From: Dipteris shenzhenensis
Taxonomy: Eukaryota > Polypodiophyta > Polypodiopsida > Gleicheniales
Strand: one strand, 5' to 3'
DNA: 64,000 bases
NCBI GenBank assembly: GCA_047967505.1
Contig: CM106538.1
The position numbers were made by a program, and so were the translations under genes. Within the stretch, counting starts at the first letter, position 1. Each line of letters begins with the position of its first letter. Below the pieces are notes generated by a model. It was not told the origin of the DNA, made no database searches, and worked only from the letters and a program-made list of their open reading frames with translations. Of this stretch, positions 24,456-36,358 are shown in pieces.

Positions 24456-25075
24456 CCACAAAGTTTAAAATTAAACATTTGAAGAAGAGCAAATTTTTGT
24501 GGGTTGTTTGTTTGTAGGATATCTTCATCTTCAATAAGTAGCTTCAGTTAGGATGAATCCCTCCGTATCCACCATCGCAAAATGTGGTTGGAGAAAAAAA
24601 TCAAATGTATGTGTGATCGATGTCGAGGAAACATGTATCGTGCACGCAGGATTACACTCAATCACATCTCAAAGTATGGAGATTGTTCAACTCGAGGAAA
24701 CATGTATCGTGCACCCTAAACCCACCTTCAACTCTTAATTGCGTCTATTGTTCAGGTCTCACTACATCGGGTTACCATGCATGTCCTGTTTGTGGTCCTT
24801 CGCTAGTTGCCTCACGGGTAGACGCATTGAATAAGGTCATCTATGAGAATCACCATCGATTTCTCCCACCTGATCATCCTAGATATGTTGCCCCTTGGAA
24901 TGAAGTCCTCCCACAATCACTCATCGTAGGAGATTGGATGAGAATTAACACCTATTTCATTAATTTTGGACTTTTTGTGTTGTTTTTGGACGAAGCCCAA
25001 AAATCCTTCCCAAATGAAAACTTGACTTTGTGAAAATATCATTTCCAAATCAAAATTTTACTTTCTAAAAAGTTT

Positions 25076-25435
25076 CTTCCCAAATCAAAAGTTCACTTTG
25101 TGGCACTGTCATATTCACATAAAAATATTGTTTTTTCAATCTATACTTTTGCACCAACATGCAAGAATTTGAAATAATCCTATATTAGAAATTCTAGCTA
25201 TATCTAAGTTATTTGTTAATTTAATTATTTTTAATATTTTTCCTTGACATTTTTCCTTCCCAAATCAAAAGTTCACTTTGTGGCTCTATCATAGTCACAT
25301 ACAAATATTGTTTTTTCAATCTATACTTTTGCACCAACATGCAAGAATTTGAAATAATCCTATATTAGAAATTCTAGCTATATCTAAGTTATTTGTTAAT
25401 TTAATTATTTTTAATATTTTTCCTTGACGTTTTTC
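25076..25435. repeat. Two tandem 180-bp units near the left end of the TTAA element
   Basis: CTTCCCAAATCAAAAGTTCA begins units at 25,076 and 25,256. The two units differ at only a handful of positions. Partial, diverged copies of the starting motif also lie at about 25,010 and 25,050. Confidence 0.9.
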
Positions 25436-25719
25436 GTTGACGTGATAAATTTATAAATCCATGAAAGGAGACTTAAATATTTCATGAAAATAACATTGTC
25501 ACTCGGCAATATGCACAAAATTTAACAAAACTTTTAATAAATAGAAAGAAGACATGATGCCATAAGACCAAAGAGGGATAATAGCAATTGTAGCTTTATG
25601 TATATGATTACATTGAGAGACGTTGCTCTTAGCTAGAGTCTTTATATCCAAAATGATATAGATTGAACATATGTTTACAATTTAAATTGTTGCTCTTAAA
25701 GAGCCTCAATTCGTGCCAT

Positions 25720-26060
25720 CTGCATAATTTGACACCCCATTGTCTTATTGCTCAATGTCACGACAGTCCCTTGCCAGTTGCCATCTGCATAATTTGACCT
25801 AGGCTTGTCTTGCCAAGCCTTGCCCCTTGGGTGCATTGACTCCCCATTGTCTTATTGCTCAATGCGATAGTCCCTTGCCAGGTGCCATCTGCATTAACTC
25901 CCTGTTGTCTTGCCAAAGCCTTGACCCTTGGGTGACATCTAATGCAAAATACAGGTGCCATCTGCATTAACTCCCACAAGTTATCTTGCCAAGCCTTGCC
26001 CCTTGGGTGCATTGACTCCCCATTGTCTTATTGCTCAATGTGATAGTCCCTTGCATGGCT
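25720..26060. repeat. Direct repeats downstream of the - strand gene
   Basis: TGCCAAGCCTTGCCCCTTGG with GTGCATTGACTCCCCATTGT and TTATTGCTCAATG recurs at about 25,810 and 25,990. A partial version lies at about 25,910 and another piece at 25,735. These may be the 3' part of the - strand gene multiplied, because the coding text SNKTMGSQCTQGARLGK comes from the same repeat. Confidence 0.7.
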
Positions 26061-26946
26061 TTCACAAATCCACAACCTTGATTGACACCAGGTTTGTTAA
26101 TATGCATGAACTCATCCACACTTGACAAGACATCGCTATTGAAACCTTTGCCCTTCTCACTGTGCAAGAATTCATCCACCCCAGATAAGGCTTTGCTTCT
26201 AAAATCATTTTGTTTCTTGGAACCAATGAACTCATCCAGATAAGATGTCACTTCTATAATTGAGTATATTGAAATCATCCACATTTGAAGTGATAGAGCC
26301 TGGCACATGGGCACGCTTTTTAGGTCCTTTGATATTGTAGTATACGTTGTCTTTATCATTGAAAACCACGTGCCTCTTTCTCATGTTTAAAAATTGCATG
26401 CTCCATCTCATATTCTTGCCTACCTCATAGTAGGGATCACATAAGGATGTTATGTTATCAACCATACCATCATCAGTGACTTTTAGAATCCTCATCTGTG
26501 CAAATGACCATTGCTCCACTTGTTCAAATCCCAATACTTCACCTTCTGCTACAATCTTATTTGCAAATGATCTCATTTGTAAAATGTCCCCTATAGTAAA
26601 ATCCAAGGTGGTGCACTTTGTATTCTTGATAATGTCTGTTGCATAAGTCTCATCTTTGTCCCATGCTATAAATGATTTGTTGGATGTATTGTAGGGCATA
26701 ACATCTCCAAGTGTTTCCATATCTCCACATTTATACTTTAGCTCAACATGTGCGCTAAGAATCTTTGATACAGTAACTGCTACCTTATCTTCGCCAAGTC
26801 TTCGAAAGTGGCAATGTGAATTGGGATCACTATCATGGATTGTAGAAAATGCAACTACTTCTCTTTTGCTACATAAAATCACATCCATCCCTGGAACAAA
26901 ATCTATAGCCATCTCCTTTGTGAGAGTCCTTCGCAAGCAAGCTGCA
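25967..26946 (-). pseudogene. Gene of unknown family in the TTAA element, with C-terminal VDEF repeats
   Basis: A likely exon begins after CACTGCAG (acceptor at about 26,947) and reads LRRTLTKEMAIDFVPGMDVI, then EVVAFSTIHDSDPNS, RRLGEDKVAVTVSKIL, METLGDV and SFIAWDK. This spacing recalls the beta-rich domain (DUF8039-like) found in plant transposon-associated proteins, but only weakly. The C-terminal part carries repeats of about 20 residues with a VDEF/LDEF core and FxSxxLSG (about 26,290-26,100). After the first unit the frame shifts near 26,235, so the gene appears damaged. It points away from the Ulp1-type gene, on the opposite strand. Confidence 0.45.
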
Positions 26947-27903
26947 GTGGCAACAATTACATAAATATTAGTCTCTTTTTAATAATCTACTTATTTATTA
27001 TAATTTTTAATTAGTACTTAATTTATTAGTGGGAGAAGTTATCCGATCAAGTACTCATCAGATGGACATGCCAAGTTATCCTTTGCATGGTCAATCAAGC
27101 ATTAAATACTATTTTTGCTCTAGTGTCATGCACATCCGTAAAAAAACATGAGCCTACTAGGTACGTTATCCAATCAAGATCCAATCAAGCACTAATGGGA
27201 TGCGGGTGCCACTTTGCATGTAAGTCAATTCCACCTAGTTGAGGTGTACAAAAAGTGTTGTGCCCATCGGATATGCTTTGCATGGTCCATCGAGCATTAA
27301 ATACTATTTTTGCTCCTGTCATGCACATCCATAAAAAAAACACGCTGATAGGTGTGTTATCCGATCAAGTACTTATGCGATGGGAATGCCACTTTGCATG
27401 TAAGTCAATTCCACCTAGTTGAAGGTGTGTGAAAAGTATTGTGCCCATCCAATATGCTTTGCATTGTCGATCAAGCGTAACACACTGTTTCTGCCTTACT
27501 GTCATGCACAACCATATAAAAACACGGCCATAGGTGTGTTATTCAAATAAGTACTTATCAGATGGGGGCTCCACTTTGCACGCAAGTCCGTTTTAACTAC
27601 ATTGAGGTGCGTGCAAAGTATTGTCACCATCGGATATGATTTGCATGGTCGATCACGCATTATACACCATTTTTTCCCTAATGATATGCACATTCGCACA
27701 AAAACACGCCATTAGGTGTGTTATCTGACCAAGTACTTATCGGATGGGTGTGCCTCATTGAGAACATTTCAATACCACCTAGGTTGAGGCGTAAAAAAAG
27801 TTTTGTGCCCATTGGATATCCTTTGCATGGTCAATCGAGCATTAAATACTATTTTTACTCTAGTGTCATGCACATCCGTCAAAAAACACGCTGCTAGGTA
27901 TGT

Positions 27904-28927
27904 ATGGATGCGTCAATTTTACGAGCAAAAACCTATGAGCAGGTTTATCCGAGCGTGTTTTTCAAGAGATTTTTAAAAATGTTTTTCTTTAGGAAACGTG
28001 GTTTTTACACTTTTATTTTCACTAGAACTAGATCCCTTTATCATAAAAATATACAGACTAGTCACTCATTCATTTTTACACAACATAATTTTCTTATTTA
28101 GAGACATCCCTTTGTACCCCTGTTATTACCTTAAAAAAGTGTTGATTCCTTTAAGAAACATTCCTCATAATCACTCTCAATGTAATAATACTATGCATAT
28201 ATAATTACTTATTAACACATTTATATCATATGGCAATATCTTTTTAGTGTTTTTATAGCATATTTATGGACATGTTTTTAAAGAAGTTTAAATTACTATA
28301 AATAAGTATTAACTTGGGCTTATATATCACTCTCATAAAATACATGTAATATTTAATACTATATATGAAAGATTTTCCAAAATATAACTCCGTAGATGTG
28401 CTCAAATGGGGTGTTCCGATCAATTTGAGTGGCTGAATGACTATATTTGGACATTGGATATGAAAGTTATGTCACTTTTAAAAGTGTTGTCCAAGGTAGT
28501 TTCGCCAGCGAAACTACCTTGGGAGACTTGCTTCAAAGGGGTTTCGCTGGCGAAACTACCTGGATGGCTTGCTTCAATGAGTTTTCTTGGAAGAAACTCT
28601 TTCATGAAGATAGGTTGAGAGAGGGTTTTCAATGTCACCCCCTATTAAGTAAAAGTTGTAAGAAGGATCATAAGGGAATTTTCATAGAGAAGTCTACTCT
28701 ACATGTGGGTTTCTTCAAAAGCCATCCCATTATGCTCTCACCATTCCTACAGATTCACCTAAAGATTTTTGTATAAAATAGGCATAGCTATAATACTTTG
28801 CATATTTCTAAGTGAAACTATGTTTTCTTCTGATCGATTTTTGCCATATTTATGCATAGTTGGAAGCTTTTTTTTTCCTTCGCTCGGACGCTCGGAAGAT
28901 TTCGCTCAGAAAATGCTCGTCCCCGGT
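27904..28927. mobile_element. About 1.02-kb insert in the satellite array, probably a TIR element
   Basis: The array is interrupted between two copies of GGTATGT (left about 27,897-27,903; right about 28,926-28,932). The left end (GATGCGTCAATTTTACGAGC) and the complement of the right end (GACGAGCATTTTCTGAGCGA) are alignable as imperfect inverted repeats with a shared ATTTT-xx-GAGC core. Inside is a strong hairpin (28,491-28,522) and a second related half (28,541-28,556). It has no convincing gene. Confidence 0.5.
28491..28556. repeat. Hairpin with repeated GTTTCGC/GCGAAAC arms
   Basis: CCAAGGTAGTTTCGC (28,491-28,505) pairs perfectly with GCGAAACTACCTTGG (28,508-28,522), leaving a 2-base loop. 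A second, shorter pair GTTTCGC-TG-GCGAAAC lies at 28,541-28,556. Confidence 0.85.
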
Positions 28928-31900
28928 ATGTTATATGATCAAGCACTTATGGGATGGGCGTGCCACTTTGCATGTAAGTTGATTCTCCCTAGTTGAAGGT
29001 GTGTACAAAGTATTGTGCCCATCGGATATGCTTTGCATTGTCGATCAAGCATAAAACACCGTTTTTGTCTTAGTGTCATGCACATTCGTCAAAAAACGCA
29101 GTCCTAGATGTGTTATTCAAACTAGTACTTATCGGATGGGGGCTCCAGTTTGCACGCAAGTCTGTTTCAACTAGGTTGAGGTGTGTGCAAAGTATTGTCA
29201 CCATCGATATGATTTGCATGGTCGATCACGCATTATACACCGTTTTTTCCCTAGTGGTATGCACATCCGCAAAAAAACACGCCCTTAGGTATGTTATCTG
29301 ACCAAGTACTTATCGGATGGGTGTACCTCTTTGACAACATTTAAATACCACCTAGGTTGAGGTATAAGAAAAGTATTATGCCCATCGGATATGCTTTGCA
29401 TGGTCGATCGAGCATTAAATACCATTTTTGCCTTAGTGCCATGCACATCCGTAAAAAAACACGCTGCTAGGTGTGTTATCCGATCAAGAACTTATGCGAT
29501 GGGAATGCCACTTTGCATGTGAGTCAATTACACCTAGTTGAAGATGTGTGCAAAGTATCGTGCCCATCCAATATGCTTTGCATGGTTGATCGAGCATTAA
29601 ATACCATTTTTGCCTTAGTGCCATGCACATCCGTAAAAAAACACGCTGCTAGGTGTGTTATCTGATCAAGCACTTATGCGATGGGCGTGCCACTTTGCAT
29701 GTAAGTCAATTACACCTAGTTGAAGGTGTGTGCAAAGTATTGTGTTCATCGGATATGCTTTGTATTGTCGATCAAGCATAACACACCGTTTCTGCCTTAG
29801 TGTCATGCACAACCATATAAAAACACGGCCATAGGTGTGATATTCAAATAAGTACTTATCAGATGGGGGATCCACTTTGCACGCAAGTTTGTTTCATCTA
29901 CGTTGAGGTGCATGCAACGTATTGTCACCATCGGATATGATTTGCATGGTCGATCACGCATTATACACCATTTTTTTCCTAATGATATGCACATCCGCAA
30001 AAAAACACGCCATTAGGTGTGTTATTTGACCAAGTACTTATCGGATGGGTGTGCCTCATTGAGAAAATTTCAATACCACCTAGGTTGAGGCGTACAAAAA
30101 GTTTTGTGCCCATCGGATATCATTTGCATGGTCGATCGAGCATTAAATACTTTTTTTACTCTAGTGTCATGCACATCCGTCAAAAAACACGCTGCTAGGT
30201 ATGTTATCCGATCAAGCACTTATGGGATGGGCGTGCCACTTTGCATGTAAGTCTATTCCACAAGTTTGAAGGTGTGTGCAAAGTATCATGCCCATCGGAT
30301 ATGCTTTGCATGGTCGATCGAGCATTAAATACCATTTTTGCGTTAGTGCCATGCACATCCGTAAAAAAACACGCTGCTAGGTGTGTTATCTGATCAAGCA
30401 CTTATGCGATGGGCGTGCCACTTTGCATGTAAGTCAATTACACCTAGTTGAAGGTGTGTGCAAAGTATTGTGTTCATCGGATATGCTTTGCATTGTCGAT
30501 CAAGCATAACACACCGTTTTTGCCTTAGTGTCATGCACAACCATATAAAAACACGGCCATAGGTGTGTTATTCAAAAAAGTACTTATCAGATGGGGGCTC
30601 CACTTTGCACGCAAGTCTGTTTTAACTACATTGAGGTGCGTGCAAAGTATTGTCACCATCGGATATGATTTGCATGGTCGATCACGCATTATACACCATT
30701 TTTTTCCTAATGATATGCACATCCGCAAAAAAACACGCCATTAGGTGTGTTATCTGACCAAGTACTTATCGAATGGGTGTGCCTCATTGAGAACATTTCA
30801 ATACCACCTAGGTTAAGGCGTACGAAAAGTTTTGTGCCCATCGGATATGCTTTGCATGGTTGATCGAGCATTAAATACTATTTTTGCTCTAGTGTCATGC
30901 ACATCCGTCAAAAAACACGCTGCTAGGTATGTAATCCAATCAAGCACTTATGGGATGCGCGTGCCGCTTTGCATATAAGTCTATTCCACCTAGTTGAAGG
31001 TGTGTGCAAAGTATCGTGCCCATCGGATATGCTTTGCATGGTGGATCGAGCATTAAATACCATTTTTGCCTTAGTGCCATGCACATCTGTAAAAAAACAC
31101 ACTGCTAGGTGTGTTATCTGACCAATTACTTATCGGATGGGTGTGCCTCATTGCGAACATTTCAATACCACCTAGGTTGAGGCGTACAAAAAGTTTTGTG
31201 CCCATCGGATATGCTTTGCATGGTCGATCGAGCATTAAATACTATTTTTGCTCTAGTGTCATGCACATCCGTCAAAAAACACGCTGCTAGGTATGTTATC
31301 CGATCAAGAACTTATGGGATGGGCGTGCCACTTTGCATGTAAGTCTATTCCACCTAGTTGAAGGTGTGTGCAAAGTATTGTGCCCATCGGATATGCTTTG
31401 CATTGTCGATCAAGAATAAAACACCGTTTTTGCCTTGGTGTCATGCACAACCATGAAAAAACACGGTCCTAGGTGTATTATTCAAACTAGTACTTATCGG
31501 ATGGGGGCTCCAGTTTGCACGCAAGTCCGTTTCCACTAGTTGAGGTGTGTGCAAAGTATTGTTACCATCGGATATGATTTGCATGGTTGATCACGCATTA
31601 TACACCGTTTTTTTCCTAGTGGTATGCACATCCGCAAAAAAACATGCCCTTAGGTATGTTATCTGACCAAGTACTTATCGGATGGGTGTGCCTCTTTGAC
31701 AACATTTTAATACCACCTAGGTTGAGGTATGAGAAAAGTATTATGCCCATCCGATATGCTTTGCATGGTCGATCGAGCATTAAATACCATTTTTGCCTTA
31801 GTGCCATGCACATCCGTAAAAAAACACGCTGCTAGGTGTGTTATCCGATCAAGCACTTATGCGATGGGAATGCCACTTTGCATGTAAGTCAATTCCACCT

Positions 31901-32072
31901 AGTTGAAAGTGTGTGCAAAGTATTGTGCCCATCAGATATCCTTTGCATGGTCAATCGAGTATTAAATACTATTTTTACTCTAGTGTCATGCACATCCGTA
32001 AAAAAACACGCTTCTAGGTATGTTATCCAATCAAGCACTTATGGGATGGGCGTGCCACTTTGCATGTAAGTT

Positions 32073-33069
32073 AACTTTTCTTTAGATACTTGTTCTTCAT
32101 TTATATCACATGCAGGTTTAGCCTCTACATCACAACCCCTTCTTTTGCATATTTAAGCCTCTTAAACCCCAGCACATTAAAATGAACACAGAAAAAGAAA
32201 TTATTTATTGCTTTTCTTCGCTTCGACGGTTGGTTTAGAATAGTTTAGCATAGATTAGATTGCCTTAGAGGAGAGACAATTCTCCAAGTTGCCAATCGAA
32301 GCCATGCTCAAATTTTTCTAACTAGTTCCTAATCGTTGTCAGTCCCTTCGCTCACATGCGGTTTAACACTCATAACATGCTATTAAATAAGACCTTTTAC
32401 CATTTACCAAGAAGTTTATCAGTGGGCAGATTGCATGAGCAGATATCAGTGGACAGATTACATATATCAGTGGACAGATTACATATATCAGTGGACAGAT
32501 TACATGTCATGGGACATATTGGAGCTTGATGATTATTGGTTATTTTTATTGCATTTGTATAAATATTTAAGCTCATTTATTGTCATAAAAATCCTTGTAA
32601 AGCCTTTTATGCTATTTTTTACATTTATTGTCATATAAAGCGCCTTGTAATAAACCCGACCATCCCGACCATTCACTAATTAACGAGTATCAGTGGGATG
32701 CATAAGTGGATATCATGTGGGCTGCATAAGTGGATATCAGTGGAACAGTTTTTAGTGGATAGATTGCACCAGCTGGGTATCAGTGCTCAGATATCAATGG
32801 ATGGACAGATTACATGAATCTTCACGAAGATTGAAGCTTTATCACTAGACGACATTTTATATTACTTGTAAAGCTTTATTGGCTAATTCTTTTACATTTG
32901 TACAAATATTTAAGCCTTGTAAAGCCTTTTAGGCTATTTCCCACATTTATTGCCATATGAAGCCTTGTAAAGCCTTTTGGGCTATTTTCCACATTTATTG
33001 TATCAAGGGTTGTATATTGTACTTTACTTGTATGTATCTAAATTCTTCATTATCTTTTCTTGTAGGATT
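32073..33069. promoter_or_regulatory. Upstream region of the Ulp1-type gene with short tandem repeats
   Basis: This AT-rich stretch has three to four copies of ATATCAGTGGACAGATTAC (about 32,445-32,505). It also has repeated CTTGTAAAGCC/TTTTxxGCTATTTT segments near 32,590, 32,920 and 32,970. A plausible 3' splice site (TTTTCTTGTAG) ends at 33,066, four bases before the start codon, so part of this region may be a 5' UTR intron. I see no clear TATA box that I would defend. Confidence 0.4.
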
Positions 33070-34187
33070 ATGGAGCAATCAGCTAATGTGATGGCTATGC
33101 TAAATGACTCTGAGATCAGAGAATGGGTTTCTGATGTCACTTTGAATTTCAAAGGAAAGGAATATAGCCCCAATGGCTTTGGTAGGTGGACTCGATATCA
33201 CATGGGTAGAAGAGCTTGGTTTCTTCATCAAAAGGAAAAGAGACTCTTTCTACTTATGTCAAAAAGGGAGTTCAATGGTGTTGAAGATCCATGGGATGCT
33301 ACTTTCTTCAAAAAAGATATGACTTCAAGCCTTGTAGTAGGCATAATAATTCAACGAAAAGACACCTTTGTGGATATTTTAACAAAGAGTTCAGATCCTG
33401 AAGTTGGCGGTATGCATTTTATTGTGTCAAGGAGAGACGCAAAGACCTTTGTGATGCCTCCTCCTCAACCATCAAAGTTTCCAGAGCTGCAAAGGGCATT
33501 GGAGACTCTTTCATATTCTTGGGAGCAATTTCCTACTGTGGTGGCAAAAAGGATGCATGCAAAGATAATGTTTGAATACTTTCAGGATGCAGAATATGCT
33601 CTCCATATGCAAGAATCATCACATGAAGGAGATCAAAAAGCTCAGACTTCAATGCAGGGACAAGAAGAATAGGCACACTGTCACAAACCTGTAGAACATG
33701 AGCGCAAACTTCTAGAGCCAGAAATGGTGGATGTAACTAAGGATGATGAAAAACAAGCCTTGAGTGCACGGAAATTAGCAAAAATTGAAGAAGATCAAGG
33801 TCGATCCACTGCAGTTATGCTAGAAGCTCTTGCTAGCAAACCACGACGTGAAATGCAAAAGGCTAGTACTGCAAGAGCCACGGTTCCAAGCAGTAAGAAA
33901 AGACATCGTCCCACTGTAGAGAAAGATAATGTGGATGAAAAACGGTCAAAAAAAGAGAAAGATGAAGAAGACTCAGAATCCGAGGCTGAAGATGATCAAG
34001 ATGAACTCACATCAATCAAAAATCTTAATCTGTGTCTTAATGAAGCAGTTACAGATGATGATGTGGGATATATCTGGGGTCAAAGGACGTGGTTTGTGAA
34101 TGCCAAAGATGTGGAAGCTGCAGCTCTGTTTACTAATAGCCGAAGCCTTGATATATCCTATGCAATGCATGTTGGGATATCTCAAGG

Positions 34188-34479
34188 TGTATGCCTCAGG
34201 CACACCTTATGTTTCTATGTGTGAGTGCTAGAGGCACAGTTAGGTGCCCACAAGCACAGTTAGGTGGTGGAAAGCCACATAGGATGATTGAGAGAATCTA
34301 GGAGCAGATTGAGGAGATGATTGTGGAGCTCTGAAGTCATCAGTGATGTCAGTGAGCATGTATGAGGTGCCTACTTAAGGACCTCACTCTTCTTCATTCT
34401 ACAACCAAGTAATGCAAGTATTCTGAGTTTGTGTCCACTCTTTGCTTTCCTTTCAGCTTTCCAACATGGTATCAGAGCC
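34188..34479 (+). mobile_element. Solo LTR with primer binding site inside gene A
   Basis: A 279-bp segment begins TGTATGCC and ends CCAACA, followed at once by TGGTATCAGAGCC (34,467-34,479), the tRNA-Met primer site of plant Copia-type elements. No second LTR or internal coding follows. The gene text resumes about 12 bases later, but about 110 codons present in the paralogue at 61.8 kb are missing at this point. It is either a truncated LTR element or a fragment captured with a deletion. Confidence 0.65.
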
Positions 34480-36358
34480 GACTCACTCCAGAACAATTTG
34501 TAAAGATAAGCTCATTCCATTATTATCCTGCAACGATCTGTATATTCAAGCATGAGATTAAGTATTTGATTGAGTCCGAAAGACTTAATCATTATGTCCA
34601 TGGAAAGCGTAAGATATCCTCAACATCAGAGGTCTTACAGAAGGCAAGGGTGATATGGACAACATTTGGTTCTCCAAATCCTGATTTGAAGCGAAAGGTC
34701 ACAAAAGCAGACGCCGACACACTCACAAACTTTTATACTTCTTTGAGTGCAGTTGTGCCTAGGGGAACCCAAGAGCGGGAAGAAAGTATGACAAGCCTCA
34801 AGGTGGTGAGGGACAGATATGCCGACTACACTTCTATCATATTTCGTCCTGTTGAAGTGTTCAATGAGATGCTTGAAACGTGCATTGCTTGTGAGCGTGG
34901 ACAGCTGACCTATGAAGCTCCTTTGTTTATCTCCAGCAAGTCAAAGGTAATGGATAAGAAGGAGTTGACGGCAAGGATGTGGAGGCCTGTAAAGTACTTA
35001 CCTGATAAGTATGCATCCATGGCAGCACAAAAAATTTTAAAGAAAGAATGGTTTTTTGGAAAAAAAGACAAAGACCACTGCACGGAAGAATGCATCAATG
35101 TACAGGTGAGGCGTGATGCAGTGCATAGTGCCATCAAGTATTTGTTGTCAGAGAAACAAATTCCACTTACTCATTGTAACGTTGACTATAATGTGGTGAA
35201 GCATATAGCTTCTTTGTCAACACCCAAGGTAAAGCTATGGGCAAACAGGTGGATTAAAAAGGATGAAGATGGGTCGGAAATAGTAACCTCTTATATGAGA
35301 AAAGAGATCCCACAACAGGTGGTTGCATATGTGGAAAGATTAATCAGCGAGATAAGAATGCCGACAGATATGCACCAAAGCTTTCAATTCAATGTAGAGG
35401 TTACGGCAGAGTCTGGAAAGCTTGTCAACTTCAGGGGAGTCTCAGAAGATGACTTCTTCAAGAATGAGTCAGCATGGGATAAGCCACAACTATTCTTTAT
35501 CAATGAAGTCTCTAGCGATGATATCCATAACTTCATTGATAGAATAGTATATACCACCATTAGCAAAGTGGCGATTTGTAACATTGTCATATTTGTTGAT
35601 AAAAAAGACAAAGAAGCCATGCAGGTTACTCTAGAGCGAGCATATTCATCAGATTTGAAGATCTATAGTGGTGTTTATGCAGCAAAGAGAGGCAAGAGAG
35701 AATGTGGCATAGCGATTCAAACTCTTGAATCATTCTTTCTGTGTATGCGGAGTCCCAACCCTGATCACTCCTTACAAAAGAACATAAGAGGGAATTCAAA
35801 TAATTTGAGATTGATGCCAGAAGAGCAAGATATTCCCAGGTCCATACATTATCAAAAAAACAACTATGGAAGTCCTGCAAAAAGTGGGAGTCTCTTGCTT
35901 ACCATGATGGAGAATTTGCTGCCGGCAGGTTGGGAGGTCACCTTGTGCAGGATGGGATATTTATTTGAGGATCTCCTAAGAAAAGGCAACTCCACCAATA
36001 TTATTGAAAATAAGCATTTCATGGCCTATTTCCAGCTTCAAGCAGATCTAACCACAGGCTATGAAAAAGAGATAGACCACAAGGACACCGATGACATGGA
36101 TGATTACCTTGAAGATCATAATGTCCCAGTTGTTGATGATAAAAAGATGGACTTACATGACCTATTCACAGAGAGGTTGGTGGATGAAGACAAATATGAT
36201 GATGCCTTCTTTGATAATTATGGCTCGCAGGGTTATGAAAAAAGGCCACTACGACAATACTTAGCGGTATGAACTCTCTATTTCTCAACTAAATACAATT
36301 TTTTAAATAAGATTTAAATTTAAAGATAATGAATCTAATCTCTCATATTTGTTTACAG

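Larger units (their letters stand above)
27030..32072. repeat. Satellite array, about 22 units of about 182 bp, with higher-order periodicity
   Basis: Units share GTTATCCGATCAAGCACTTA, CACTTTGCATGTAAGT, GTGCCCATCGGATATGCTTT and TCATGCACATCCGTAAAAAA. The CATGCACA landmark recurs at spacings of 179-191 bp: five times before the insert at 27,904 and seventeen times after 28,928. Variant types recur mostly every fourth unit (about 728 bp), for example the version beginning TTATTCAAA near 29,832 and 30,561, which is a higher-order repeat. The short reading frames inside are by-products of the repeats. Confidence 0.92.

Noticed and set aside
27502-31835. Repeated 63-65-residue reading frames (for example MRMCISLGKKWCIMRDRPCK) in the 27-32 kb region
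   Set aside because: They are chance frames in the 182-bp satellite units. They recur because the DNA recurs, and they have no start context or domain.
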